30,975 bases of DNA from Thermoplasmata archaeon (GCA_030043855.1 JASHWW010000029.1:1-30975); one strand, 5' to 3'. Shown: positions 16,221-24,677, counted from the first letter of the stretch. A program made the numbers and translations. The notes: generated by a model from the letters alone, not told the origin.

Positions 16221-17213
16221 ATGGCGATGTACAACGCGGCCCGGGCCTTCGAGCGGATCGCGCCGGTCTACGACGCGACCCGCGAGCCTCTCGCACCGGA
16301 GGTCCTCGATCGACTGGCCGACGAGCTCCGCCGGCAGGGCGTCCGATCGGTCCTCGAGATCGGGGTTGGCACCGGACGGGTCGCCGGTCCCCTGCGCGAA
16401 CGTGGCTTCGAGGTGACGGGCATCGACCCTTCCCTCGGGATGATGCACCGCGCGCGCCAGAAGGGATTCTCTCGCCTGGTCCGCGGGAGCGCGCTCCACC
16501 TGCCGTTCTCCGACGACGGCTTCGACGCCACCCTCCTCGTGCACGTCCTGCACTTCCTCCGGCCCACGCCCGCGGTCCTGTCCGAAGCGACCCGCGTGGC
16601 GCGGGTCGGCGCGTTCGCGCTCGTCAATCCGCGGCGCCGACGCCCCCGCTACGGTCGCGGCGGGGACCCGCGACGGCTCGTCGATGCCGAGCTGGCCGCG
16701 ATGGGGATTCCCCGACCGCGTTCCCGAGGAGGGGGTCCCGGAGAGCGCGAACCCGAACTGCTCGCGCGCTTCCCGCCGGACTCCCTCGTGGTCGTGATCG
16801 ACCGGGAGGTGACCGAACCGGCGACCCACCGGTTGGAGATGGTGGAGCGGCGAGCGTCCCGGCATTACCTCGATGTTCCGGCGGAGCCGCTCGCCCGCGC
16901 GGTGGCGGCGGCGAGGGCCCGCCTGAAGGACCGTTCGTTCACGTGGCGCCACGTGGAGGCCCTCGCCCGGTGGAGCCGCGCGCCGCGGAACGCGACGGCC
17001 GCTGGCCCTAGCGCGCGAACCGGTGGTCCATCACGTAGGGCAGGACTCCGCCGCCGCGATAGTAGTCGACCTCGATCTCCGAGTTCAACCGCGCGACCAC
17101 GGTCGCCCGGACGCCCGAGCCGTCGGGGCGCGTCGCGGTCAGCTCCACGGAGGCGTTCGGGTGCAGGTCGCGGCCGTCGGCGAGCCGGAGCGCGAACGTC
17201 TCCCGCCCGGTGA
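16221..17213 (+). CDS. class I SAM-dependent methyltransferase with a 3' end overlapping aconitase
   Basis: Residues 1-270 are a methyltransferase: FERIAPVYDATREPL opening, SAM motif I VLEIGVGTGRVAGPL, acidic GIDPSLGMM, then LHLPFSDDGFDATLLVHVLHFL, the pattern of the UbiE/methyltransferase-11 group. ATG at 16221 gives this N-terminus. The frame does not stop where family members normally end (about 17000) but continues to 17213 through sequence that is antisense to the aconitase C-terminus; the last 70 or so residues are Arg/Ser/Pro-rich and look non-native. So the gene either truly overlaps aconitase by 206 bp tail to tail or has lost its stop (or has a sequence error; a TAG sits at 17009-17011 in another frame). 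Substrate unknown. Confidence 0.78.
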   Translation: MAMYNAARAFERIAPVYDATREPLAPEVLDRLADELRRQGVRSVLEIGVGTGRVAGPLRERGFEVTGIDPSLGMMHRARQKGFSRLVRGSALHLPFSDDGFDATLLVHVLHFLRPTPAVLSEATRVARVGAFALVNPRRRRPRYGRGGDPRRLVDAELAAMGIPRPRSRGGGPGEREPELLARFPPDSLVVVIDREVTEPATHRLEMVERRASRHYLDVPAEPLARAVAAARARLKDRSFTWRHVEALARWSRAPRNATAAGPSARTGGPSRRAGLRRRDSSRPRSPSSTARPRSPGRPSRRGASRSAPRRRSGAGRGRRRAGARTSPAR

Positions 17214-19686
17214 GTCCGAGACCGTTCGCCGACTCCCCGCGGGCGTACTGCAGCGGCAGCACCCCCATCTCGATCAAGTTCGTCCGGTGGATCCGCTCGT
17301 AGCTCTCGGCGACGACCGCCCGGACGCCGAGCAGCCGGGGCCCCTTGGCGGCCCAGTCGCGCGAGCTGCCCTGCCCGTAGCTCTTCCCCGCGAACACGAG
17401 GAGCGGGACCCGCTCGGCCCGGTACCGCTCGGCCGCGTCGAAGATCGCCATCGGTTCGCCCGACGGCAGATGGACCGTGTACCCTCCCTCCTGCGGCGCG
17501 GCCAGCGCGTTCTTCAGCCGCACGTTCGCGAAGGTGCCCCGGACCAGGACCTCGTGGTGCCCCCGGCGGGCGCCGTAGGTGTTGAACTCGGCGACGGGGA
17601 CTCCGTGGGCGAGGAGGTACTTCCCCGCGGGGGAGTCGGCCGGGATCTCGCCGGCGGGCGAAATGTGGTCGGTGGAGACCTTGTCGCCGAGGACGGCGAG
17701 GGCCCGGGCTCCTCCGAGGAGCGTCCCGTTCACCGGGAGCATCGGGGGCGGCAGATGCAGATACGGAGCCTCGGCCAGGTACGTCGAGGTGGGCGACCAG
17801 GGGTACTCGACGCCCGGCGGCACGGTCAGCTCCTCCCAGTGCACGTCCCCGACCTCGATCGACCGGTACTTCTCGACGAACATCGCCGGGTCGAGGCTCG
17901 TGCCGACGAGCTGGGCGATCTCCTGCGGGGTCGGCCAGAGGTCCTTCAGGAAGACGTCCCGCCCGTCGGCCCCGCGGCCGAGCGGCTCGCGCGTCAGGTC
18001 CTTCGTCAGGCTCCCCGCCAGCGCGTAGGCGACCACGAGCATCGGGGACGCCAGGTAGTTCGCGCGGACCTGGTTGTGGATCCGGGCCTCGAAGTTCCGG
18101 TTCCCGCTCAGCACCGCCGCCACGTAGAGGTCCCCGTCCCGAACGGCCCGGTCGACCTCGGGCGGGAGCGGACCGGAGTTGCCGATGCAGGTCGTGCAGC
18201 CGTACCCGACCAGCTCGAAGCCGAGCGCGTCCAGCGGCTGCAGCAGGCCCGCCCGCTCGAGGTACGCGGTGACGACCTTCGACCCGGGCGCGAGCGAGGT
18301 CTTCACGTACGGCGGGACGGTCAACCCCCGCTCGACCGCCCGACGCGCGATCAGCCCCGCCCCGACCATGACCGACGGGTTCGAGGTATTCGTGCAGCTG
18401 GTGATCGCGGCGATGACGACCGCCCCGTCGTCGACCGTGCGCCCCGACGCGGTCGCCCCATTCGCCCGGCGCGGGTGCGAGGAGCGGTACGCGTCGAGAG
18501 CGGAACGGAACGAGGTCGGGGCGTCCCCCAGCGCGACGCTCTCTTCCGGGTTCTTCGGACCGGAGATCGTGGGCACGATCGCGCCGAGGTCGACCTGCAG
18601 CAGCTCGTCGTAGTCGATCGTCCCCGGGGAGGGGGACCCCCACAGTCCGACGGCCTTCGCATACTCCTCGACCCGACGGAGCGTCGCCGCGGGACGTCCC
18701 GTGGCGCGCAGGTAGTCGATCGTCGCGGCGTCGATCGGGAACAGGCCCGCAGTTGCCCCGAACTCGGGGCACATGTTCGAGATCGTGGCGCGGTCCGGGA
18801 CCGAGAGATGGGCGACGCCGGGGCCGAAGAACTCGACGAACTTGTCGACGACCCCTTTCTCCCGCAGTTTCCGCGTGACGGTCAGGACGAGGTCGGTGGC
18901 GGTCGCGCCGCTCGGCAGCGACCCGCTCAGCTCGACCCCGACGACCGTCGGCCGGCCGAGGAAGTACGGCTCCCCCAGCATCACGGCCTCCGCCTCGATG
19001 CCTCCGACGCCCCAGCCTAGGACGGAGATCCCGTTGACCATCGTGGTGTGGGAATCCGTCCCGATCACGGTATCCGGGTACGCGACCGAGCCGTCGTCTC
19101 CGCCCGCGACCACGACGGCCGCGAGGTGCTCCAGGTTGACCTGGTGGCAGATGCCGTTCCCGGGCGGTACGATGCGGAGGTTGCGATAGGCCCCCTTCGA
19201 CCATCGCAGGAACTGGTACCGCTCGTGGTTCCGCTCGTACTCGTGGTCGAGGTTGATGAGCAGCGACCGCGCCGAGCCGTAGCTGTCGACCTGGACCGAG
19301 TGATCGACGATGAGGTCGACCGGCACGGTCGGGTTGATCCGCTCGGCCGCGAGCCCCCGGGCGGTCGCGGCGTTCCGCAGGGTGGACAGGTCGACGAGGA
19401 CCGGGATGCCGGTGAAATCCTGCAGGAGGACCCGCTCGGGATAGAACGGCAGCTCGACGGTGTCCGCCAGCGGTTCGCCGTTGGCCACGGCCCGGATCGC
19501 CGCGAGATCGGCGATCTTCGCGTCGAAGTGCCGGACGATGTTCTCCAGCAACACCCGAACGGTACGGGGCCGTCGGGCGAGGCGGGCCGGATCGACCCCG
19601 TCGACCCGCTCGACGCGGACGACGGTCGTCGGACGTCCGGCGATCGAGACCGTCTCCGTCGCGCCGAGGGGATGGGGGGAGTTCAT
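17008..19686 (-). CDS. acnA: aconitate hydratase (AcnA/IRP type)
   Basis: An 892-residue aconitase, the normal length for the AcnA/IRP1 type. Cluster ligands are visible as ITSCTNTSNPSVM near residue 430 and GCTTCIGNSG near residue 500; upstream are the IDHSVQVD segment (here LIVDHSVQVD) and GTDSHTTMVNG, and near the C-terminus SYGQGSSRDWAAKGP with the substrate-binding Ser/Arg. It isomerises citrate to isocitrate in the TCA cycle through a [4Fe-4S] centre. The ATG at 19686 overlaps the thiQ stop as ATGA, so it appears to be translated as the last gene of the riboswitch-controlled thi operon; a separate promoter inside thiQ cannot be excluded. Its 3' end overlaps the convergent methyltransferase. 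Confidence 0.95.
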   Translation of the reverse strand: MNSPHPLGATETVSIAGRPTTVVRVERVDGVDPARLARRPRTVRVLLENIVRHFDAKIADLAAIRAVANGEPLADTVELPFYPERVLLQDFTGIPVLVDLSTLRNAATARGLAAERINPTVPVDLIVDHSVQVDSYGSARSLLINLDHEYERNHERYQFLRWSKGAYRNLRIVPPGNGICHQVNLEHLAAVVVAGGDDGSVAYPDTVIGTDSHTTMVNGISVLGWGVGGIEAEAVMLGEPYFLGRPTVVGVELSGSLPSGATATDLVLTVTRKLREKGVVDKFVEFFGPGVAHLSVPDRATISNMCPEFGATAGLFPIDAATIDYLRATGRPAATLRRVEEYAKAVGLWGSPSPGTIDYDELLQVDLGAIVPTISGPKNPEESVALGDAPTSFRSALDAYRSSHPRRANGATASGRTVDDGAVVIAAITSCTNTSNPSVMVGAGLIARRAVERGLTVPPYVKTSLAPGSKVVTAYLERAGLLQPLDALGFELVGYGCTTCIGNSGPLPPEVDRAVRDGDLYVAAVLSGNRNFEARIHNQVRANYLASPMLVVAYALAGSLTKDLTREPLGRGADGRDVFLKDLWPTPQEIAQLVGTSLDPAMFVEKYRSIEVGDVHWEELTVPPGVEYPWSPTSTYLAEAPYLHLPPPMLPVNGTLLGGARALAVLGDKVSTDHISPAGEIPADSPAGKYLLAHGVPVAEFNTYGARRGHHEVLVRGTFANVRLKNALAAPQEGGYTVHLPSGEPMAIFDAAERYRAERVPLLVFAGKSYGQGSSRDWAAKGPRLLGVRAVVAESYERIHRTNLIEMGVLPLQYARGESANGLGLTGRETFALRLADGRDLHPNASVELTATRPDGSGVRATVVARLNSEIEVDYYRGGGVLPYVMDHRFAR

Positions 19687-20702
19687 GGTCGCTGGAGAGT
19701 CCGTCCGTTTTTGGGCTCTTTGGAGGGCTCCGGCGCCGGCCCCAGAGGGACCTCCGCGTCCCAGTCGACCCCCACGCGCGCGCCGATCGACGCTCCGGGA
19801 GCCGCCGGCGGGACCCGGACCTCCCAGCGGGCGCCGTCCTCGAATGCGACGATGGTCAGGCCCACGTCCCCGACCGTACCGGCCGCGACGACGGTCCCGA
19901 CGCGTCGGCCCGCGCCCGGTGCCCCGAGCCGTACCTCCCCGGGTCGGACCGCGAAGGGACCCGTCGCATCGGATCCGACGTTGTAGCCGAGCAGTCGCGC
20001 GGCGCGGACCGAGGTCGGGTGGGCGTAGATCTCGGACGGCACTCCGAGGGACTCGAGCTGCCCGTCGAACAGGAGCCCCACGCGGTCCCCGAGGAAGAGC
20101 CCCTCCTCGCGGTCGTGGGTGACGTGGACCGCCGCGACCCCGAGCTCGCGCAGGACGCGCCGGAACTCCGCGCGCAGCTCGCTGCGCAGCTCGACGTCGA
20201 TCGAGGCGAACGGCTCGTCGAGGAGCACGACGGCGGGCCGGGCCGCGAGCGTCCGGGCGAGCGCGACCCGCTGCCGTTCCCCGCCGGACAGCTGGTCCGG
20301 CCGGCGGTCCACGAACGCCTCGATCCGGAGGAGCTGGAGCAAGGGAGCGACCTCGTCGCGGGCCGCGCGGTCCGTCCGGCCGGCGAGGAGCGGCGCGTAC
20401 GCGACGTTCTCGAGGACGGTGCGGTGGGGGAACAGGGCGGGCTCCTGCGACATCAGCCCGATGCCCCGGCGGTGCGTCGGCCACCGTCCGATCTCCGTTC
20501 CGCGCAGCCACAGCTGGCCGCCGGTCGGCCGGTCGAGGCCGGCGAGGCACCGCAACAACGTCGTCTTCCCGCTGCCGTTCGGACCGAGCAACGACAGGAG
20601 CTCACCGGACCGGAGATCGAAGGAGATCCCGCGAAGGACCGGTGCGCCGTCCCAGGCGCTGGTCAGGCGCTCCACCCGAAGCACCGGCTCAGAGCTCGAC
20701 AC
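19683..20702 (-). CDS. thiQ: ABC importer ATPase, thiamine transporter
   Basis: A 339-residue ABC ATPase: Walker A GPNGSGKTT near residue 41, Q-loop LMSQEPALFPH, signature LSGGERQRVALAR near 137, Walker B AVVLLDEPFASID near 157, switch His HVTHD near 193, and a C-terminal TOBE-like domain from about residue 240. The ATPase is of the CUT1/ferric/thiamine type; the thiamine assignment rests on the neighbouring binding protein and the riboswitch. GTG start at 20702, 14 bp inside the permease gene. Its stop overlaps the aconitase ATG. Confidence 0.88.
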   Translation of the reverse strand: MSSSEPVLRVERLTSAWDGAPVLRGISFDLRSGELLSLLGPNGSGKTTLLRCLAGLDRPTGGQLWLRGTEIGRWPTHRRGIGLMSQEPALFPHRTVLENVAYAPLLAGRTDRAARDEVAPLLQLLRIEAFVDRRPDQLSGGERQRVALARTLAARPAVVLLDEPFASIDVELRSELRAEFRRVLRELGVAAVHVTHDREEGLFLGDRVGLLFDGQLESLGVPSEIYAHPTSVRAARLLGYNVGSDATGPFAVRPGEVRLGAPGAGRRVGTVVAAGTVGDVGLTIVAFEDGARWEVRVPPAAPGASIGARVGVDWDAEVPLGPAPEPSKEPKNGRTLQRP

Positions 20703-22317
20703 GGCGACCTCCGACGGAGAGGACCAGGAAGACGGCGAGGCTCAGCAGGAGGAGCAGCCCGGCGGCGGCGTCCGCGACCGGAAAGGCCCGGGCGTCCGTG
20801 AGCCCGTACAGCGCGACGGGCAACGTCGTGAACTGCGGGGTGACGAGGAAGTACGTGGCGGTGAACTCGCCCAGCCCGAGCGCGAACGCGAACATCCCGG
20901 CGGTGAGCAGTCCGTCCCGCGCTCGCGGGAGGTCGGCGTCCAGGAACGCGACCCACGGCGTGGCCCCGAGCGTTCGCGCCGATTCGGACGCGCCGGCCGC
21001 CAGGCCCGCCAGCGGGATCTCCACGCTCTGCACGGCGAACGGCAGCGCGAGGACCGCCTGGCTCACGACGATCAACAGCCAGACGTTCGGCGCCCCGCCG
21101 ATCACGGGACGCCAGAAGGTCGCCAGCGCGTAGGCCAGCACGATCGGGGAGAGCAGCAGCGGGAGGAACAGCAGCCCGCCGAGCACGACGCCCCGGTGCG
21201 GCCGGCGCGCCACGGCCTGCGCCGCGGCGATCCCGAGGAGGACGGTCAGCAAGCTCGCGGCCGTGGCGAAGAAGATCGTGTTCCCGAGCGCGGCGAGCAC
21301 CGGGAGGCCGAGACGGGTCGCGGTCGCCGCGGAGAACAGGGTTCCCCAGGCGCTCCCGACGCCGCCACCGCCGACCGGGTCGAAGGTCCGGGCGAGGATC
21401 GCCGCGAGGAGCGCCCCCTCGGCCAGGGCGACCGTGGCGGTGACCCCGGCCATCGCGAGGACGGCCGGCGAGCGGAGCGGGGCCGGTCGGAGGGGGCGGA
21501 TCCGCCGGGACGGCCGGGTTCGGAGACGGCCGAGCAGCACGAGATACGCGGCGGTCGGCGCCAAGAACAGTACGACGGCCAGGAGCGCGAGCACGCCCGC
21601 CGCGTCCGGTGCGAGAAGGACCTGGTCGAGGGAGTAGATCCGCGCCTCGATCGTGTAGCACCGGGTCCCGCAGAGCAGGAGCGGGGGGGCGAAGGAGAGC
21701 GCGGAAAAGAGGAACGTCAGGAGTCCCCCGACGCTGGCCCCGACCCAGGTGGACGCCCCCCACGCATCGCGGTACGCCCGCCACGGGCGCCCTCCCAACG
21801 TGGCGACTGTCTCCTCGAGTTCGGGCGAGGCGGCATCGCAGCCGGCGGCCGTGAACAGGATGACGATCGGGACGTTGAAGAACAGGTTCGCTCCGACGAT
21901 CGACGGGATGCCGCTCCCGAACGGGCGCAACGCCGGAACCGGGCCCGAGAGGAATCCGGAGGGGCCGAACAGGTCGAGCACCCCGAGGACGACCACCAGA
22001 CTGGGCAGCAGGAACGGGACCAGCAGGAAGCCCCGTACGGCCGAACGGCCGGGCCACGAGTATCGCCCCAGGAAGACGCCGGCCGGATAGCCGATCGCGA
22101 CCGCGAGGCCCGCGGAGAGCCCGCCCTGCAGCAGGGAGTTCCCGACCGATCGCTGGTTGAGCGGGTCGGAGGCGACGGCGACCAGGCCCGAGAGGCCCCC
22201 GGCGCCGGCGAGCGTCGTGCCGAAGAGGATGCCGATCGGCAGGAGTCCGAAGAGGACGACGAACGTCACGATCGGGACGAGCCCGCCCCACGACCGCCAC
22301 CCGCCGACGACCCTCAC
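20689..22317 (-). CDS. thiP: ABC importer permease (fused double module), thiamine transporter
   Basis: A 542-residue membrane protein with about twelve helices made of two fused binding-protein-dependent permease modules. Each has an EAA loop: ELEETVATLGGRPWRAYRDA in the first half and SESARTLGATPWVAFLDADL in the second. This two-in-one layout is that of ThiP and FbpB. The GTG at 22317 was chosen because it makes a 4-bp GTGA overlap with the thiB stop, like other junctions here; an ATG at 22347 would add ten residues and overlap thiB by 34 bp. It couples to ThiQ and receives substrate from ThiB. Confidence 0.88.
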   Translation of the reverse strand: MRVVGGWRSWGGLVPIVTFVVLFGLLPIGILFGTTLAGAGGLSGLVAVASDPLNQRSVGNSLLQGGLSAGLAVAIGYPAGVFLGRYSWPGRSAVRGFLLVPFLLPSLVVVLGVLDLFGPSGFLSGPVPALRPFGSGIPSIVGANLFFNVPIVILFTAAGCDAASPELEETVATLGGRPWRAYRDAWGASTWVGASVGGLLTFLFSALSFAPPLLLCGTRCYTIEARIYSLDQVLLAPDAAGVLALLAVVLFLAPTAAYLVLLGRLRTRPSRRIRPLRPAPLRSPAVLAMAGVTATVALAEGALLAAILARTFDPVGGGGVGSAWGTLFSAATATRLGLPVLAALGNTIFFATAASLLTVLLGIAAAQAVARRPHRGVVLGGLLFLPLLLSPIVLAYALATFWRPVIGGAPNVWLLIVVSQAVLALPFAVQSVEIPLAGLAAGASESARTLGATPWVAFLDADLPRARDGLLTAGMFAFALGLGEFTATYFLVTPQFTTLPVALYGLTDARAFPVADAAAGLLLLLSLAVFLVLSVGGRRVEL

Positions 22318-23450
22318 GAGAAGAGATCGAGCCACGTCTCCACCCATCCCGGGAGCGACGCCGCGAGCGCGGCCGGCGTCGTCTCGTCGTTCAGCGGGAC
22401 GATCCCGCTCGGGTCGAGGGCCGCCGCGAAGACCGCCGGCAGCGGAACGGTCGTGTTCGCGGGGTACTCCCACTCCGTGGTCGGGATCACGGTCTGCACT
22501 GCGCCGCTCAGGAACCAGTTCTCGAACTGCTCGTCCAGGGTCAAGTGACGGGTCCCGCTGACGATCCCGATGCCGTAGACGGTCCGCCAGCCGTACGCCG
22601 TCCCGTTCCACCACGCGACCGTCGAGTTGAACGATCCGCCCTCCCCGTAGTAGGCGGCGTACGCGGGGTCGGTCGAGTAGCTGACGACCATCTGGTTCTG
22701 CCCGGGCGCGTCCATGAATTCGCCGAACGCCGTCCCCCAATCCGGCGCCGGGGGCGGGAGCGAGCCCTTCACCGCGCTCCAGAACTCCGTCCAGTTCTCG
22801 TGGAGGACGTGCGTGTAGTACTCGACCTCCCACGCGAGGAACTCCTCACCGGTGATGTCGAGGGACGGATCCTCGACCACGAGCTGGCGCGACCAGCTCG
22901 CGTTCGCCGCGATCTCCGGGAAGGTGGCGTGCGCGACCGCCCCGTCGGTCGCGGCGGCGAACGCGCTCGCGTAGTCGATCGCGAGGTACCCCCACTCGTA
23001 GGGGACGGCGCCGTCGTCGGGGGAGAGTTCGGCGTCGAGCGCGGGAGGAACGTCCGCGAGCGCGGGCGGGGCGTACGGGACCAGGAGGTGGTCGGCTTCG
23101 GCCTCGGGCGCGGTGATCTCGTCGAGCCCGATGACGAGGTCGGCCGTCGGCGCGTTCGCCTGGGCGAGGAGCGTGTTGACGAGCGTCCCCGCCGGGCACT
23201 CGACCTCGATGTGGACGTGGTGGGCCGACTCGAACGGCGCGAAGACCGTTCCCGCGTACGGGACGTTGCAGTCGGTGCCGTTGAACAGGCTCGGGTAGGT
23301 GTAGATGACGAGGGTCGTTCCGCCGAGGTCGTTCGCGACGTACTCGGCGAGAGCGAACCCGCCGAGCACCACGACCGTCGCGATCGCGACCGCGACGAGG
23401 ACCCGTCCGAGCCGCCCCGGACGGCGCAGCCGTGCGCCGCTCGAGGTCAT
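22314..23450 (-). CDS. thiB: thiamine ABC transporter substrate-binding protein
   Basis: A 378-residue protein with an N-terminal membrane helix (about residues 16-38) and no lipobox Cys, so it is probably anchored by an uncleaved helix. The body follows ThiB/TbpA: TTLVIYTYPSLF at the mature start, ADLVIGLDEI, PYEWGYLAIDY, then MVVSYSTDPAYAAYY and IPTTEWEYPANTTVPLPAVF near the end, matching the PTGNWMYP region of TbpA. It captures thiamine (or its phosphates) outside the membrane. The ATG at 23450 overlaps the stop of a 14-codon leader ORF (ATGA) and has no obvious ribosome site of its own. A TPP riboswitch lies just upstream, which independently supports the thiamine assignment. Confidence 0.9.
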   Translation of the reverse strand: MTSSGARLRRPGRLGRVLVAVAIATVVVLGGFALAEYVANDLGGTTLVIYTYPSLFNGTDCNVPYAGTVFAPFESAHHVHIEVECPAGTLVNTLLAQANAPTADLVIGLDEITAPEAEADHLLVPYAPPALADVPPALDAELSPDDGAVPYEWGYLAIDYASAFAAATDGAVAHATFPEIAANASWSRQLVVEDPSLDITGEEFLAWEVEYYTHVLHENWTEFWSAVKGSLPPPAPDWGTAFGEFMDAPGQNQMVVSYSTDPAYAAYYGEGGSFNSTVAWWNGTAYGWRTVYGIGIVSGTRHLTLDEQFENWFLSGAVQTVIPTTEWEYPANTTVPLPAVFAAALDPSGIVPLNDETTPAALAASLPGWVETWLDLFS

Positions 23451-23491
23451 CCGAACGGCCGGTCGGCCGAGAGGTCCGTCAGTGCTCCCAT
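23447..23491 (-). CDS. 14-residue leader ORF between the TPP riboswitch and thiB
   Basis: Reads MGALTDLSADRPFG then TGA. Its ATG (23491-23489) begins inside the 3' strand of riboswitch helix P1, and its stop overlaps the thiB start as ATGA. No Shine-Dalgarno is evident for either ORF. The position suggests a translated leader whose initiation is blocked when P1 forms, with thiB read by stop-start coupling. The alternative is that the ATG is incidental and thiB is initiated directly; nothing in the short peptide itself indicates function. Confidence 0.5.
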   Translation of the reverse strand: MGALTDLSADRPFG

Positions 23492-23583
23492 CGCGTTCCC
23501 TTCGCGGGCATTATCCCGACAGGTTCGTGGGGTCGACGGGGTGGTCCCCGTCCTCTCAGCCGGTGCCCAGCTCCCCCTGCGAC
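23490..23583 (-). promoter_or_regulatory. TPP riboswitch (THI element)
   Basis: Read on the minus strand, the parts appear in order: P1 5' strand GTCGC; GGGGAGC; P3 CTGG/CCGG followed by CTGAGA (23554-23559); optional hairpin P3a GACGGGG-ACCA-CCCCGTC; P2 3' strand ACCCC; GAACCTG (23520-23526); P4 CGGG-ATAATG-CCCG holding the conserved GGATAATGCC (23507-23516); GAAGGGAA (23496-23503); P1 3' strand GCGAT (23494-23490). The joint between CCTG and P4 looks one base shorter than the E. coli thiM element. P1 includes the first two bases of the leader ORF start codon, which points to control of translation initiation. TPP should close P1 and reduce uptake of thiamine. Confidence 0.93.
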
Positions 23584-23602
23584 CGGTCGAGGGGACGGGA
23601 CG

Positions 23603-23608
23603 ATTAAA
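23603..23608 (-). promoter_or_regulatory. candidate TATA box for the thi operon
   Basis: TTTAAT on the minus strand. Initiation 24-28 nt downstream would start the transcript within a few bases of riboswitch helix P1, so the aptamer would be at the very 5' end of the mRNA. Confidence 0.5.
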
Positions 23609-23639
23609 CGTTGGCCCGACCACCGGCCCACCGACCGTC

Positions 23640-23645
23640 TTATAC
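23640..23645 (+). promoter_or_regulatory. candidate TATA box for pdxS
   Basis: TTATAC centred about 30 nt before the pdxS ATG, the spacing expected for a leaderless or nearly leaderless archaeal transcript. It is back to back with the thi operon promoter in a 90-nt space. Confidence 0.6.
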
Positions 23646-23672
23646 GGAGCGCACGTTTCGCAGCCGTCGCCC

Positions 23673-24617
23673 ATGGCGAACGCCCCCCCCAAGCTCCGTT
23701 TCGGCAGCGACCTCCTGAAGCGCGGCTTCGCCCGCATGCAGCAGGGCGGGGTGATCATGGACGTCACCACCGCCGAGCAGGCGGCGATCGCCGAGGAGGC
23801 CGGGGCCGTCGCGGTGATGGCCCTGGAGCGCGTGCCGGCGGACATCCGAGCCGCCGGGGGCGTCGCGCGGATGGCGGATCCGCTCAAGGTGCGGGAGATC
23901 AAGGAGCGGGTCTCGATCCCCGTCATGGCGAAGTGCCGGATCGGCCACACCGCGGAGGCGCGGATCCTCGAGTCGCTCGCCGTCGACATGATCGACGAGT
24001 CGGAGGTCCTGACGCCCGCCGACCCGTTCCTCCACGTCGACAAGAAGGCGTTCAAGGTGCCGTTCGTCTGCGGCGCGCGGAACCTCGGCGAGGCGCTCCG
24101 CCGGATCGACGAGGGCGCGGCCATGGTCCGCACCAAGGGCGAGGCCGGCACGGGGAACGTGATCGAGGCCGTCCGTCACATCCGGCAGATCAACTCCGAG
24201 GTCGCCGCCGTCGGGAAGCTGCCGCGCAAGGAGCTCGCCGCCTGGGCGAAGCAGGAGCGGGTCCCCGAGGCGCTCGTCGTCGAAGTGCGGTCGGCCGGGC
24301 GCCTGCCCGTCGTCAACTTCGCCGCCGGGGGCATCGCGACGCCCGCGGATGCCGCGCTCTGCCGGCTCCTCGGCGTCGATGGGATCTTCGTCGGCAGCGG
24401 GATCTTCAAGGCCCAGCACCCGATGAAGGTCGCCCGGGCGATCGTCGAGGCGTCGCTCCACTACGACGACCCCGAGATCCTGGCGCGCGTCTCTTCGGGT
24501 CTCGGCGACGCGATGCACGGGGTCGAGATCTCCACGCTCGCGCCCGACGCCCTGCTGCAGAGCCGCGAGTCGGTCCCCCTGGGCACCCCCGGCGGGCGCG
24601 ACGCGACCGCCGCGTAG
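23673..24617 (+). CDS. pdxS: pyridoxal 5'-phosphate synthase, PdxS subunit
   Basis: A 314-residue TIM-barrel protein, close to the family's usual 290-335. Clear PdxS motifs: FARMQQGGVIMDVTTAEQA near residue 20, GAVAVMALERVPADIRAAGG, MAKCRIGHTAEARILE, DESEVLTPADP, then RTKGEAGTGN near 155 (catalytic Lys region) and LPVVNFAAGGIATPADAAL. It condenses ribose 5-phosphate, glyceraldehyde 3-phosphate and ammonia to PLP; the glutaminase PdxT that supplies ammonia is not in this window. ATG at 23673 gives the normal N-terminus. Divergent from the thi operon. Confidence 0.96.
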   Translation: MANAPPKLRFGSDLLKRGFARMQQGGVIMDVTTAEQAAIAEEAGAVAVMALERVPADIRAAGGVARMADPLKVREIKERVSIPVMAKCRIGHTAEARILESLAVDMIDESEVLTPADPFLHVDKKAFKVPFVCGARNLGEALRRIDEGAAMVRTKGEAGTGNVIEAVRHIRQINSEVAAVGKLPRKELAAWAKQERVPEALVVEVRSAGRLPVVNFAAGGIATPADAALCRLLGVDGIFVGSGIFKAQHPMKVARAIVEASLHYDDPEILARVSSGLGDAMHGVEISTLAPDALLQSRESVPLGTPGGRDATAA

Positions 24618-24677
24618 GCGGCCCCGCTCCCCCGCATCGGTGGCCGTAAAGGGAAGGAAGGCGGTACCCCCGCGGCC

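Noticed and set aside
22335..22347. ATG at 22347 as the thiP start
   Set aside because: Would overlap thiB by 34 bp; the GTG at 22317 gives the 4-bp GTGA junction typical of this region, though the ATG cannot be fully excluded.
20119..22548. 809-residue plus-strand open frame opposite thiP/thiQ
   Set aside because: Low-complexity Arg/Glu/Gly/Gln composition with no motif; the opposite strand encodes clear ABC transporter subunits.
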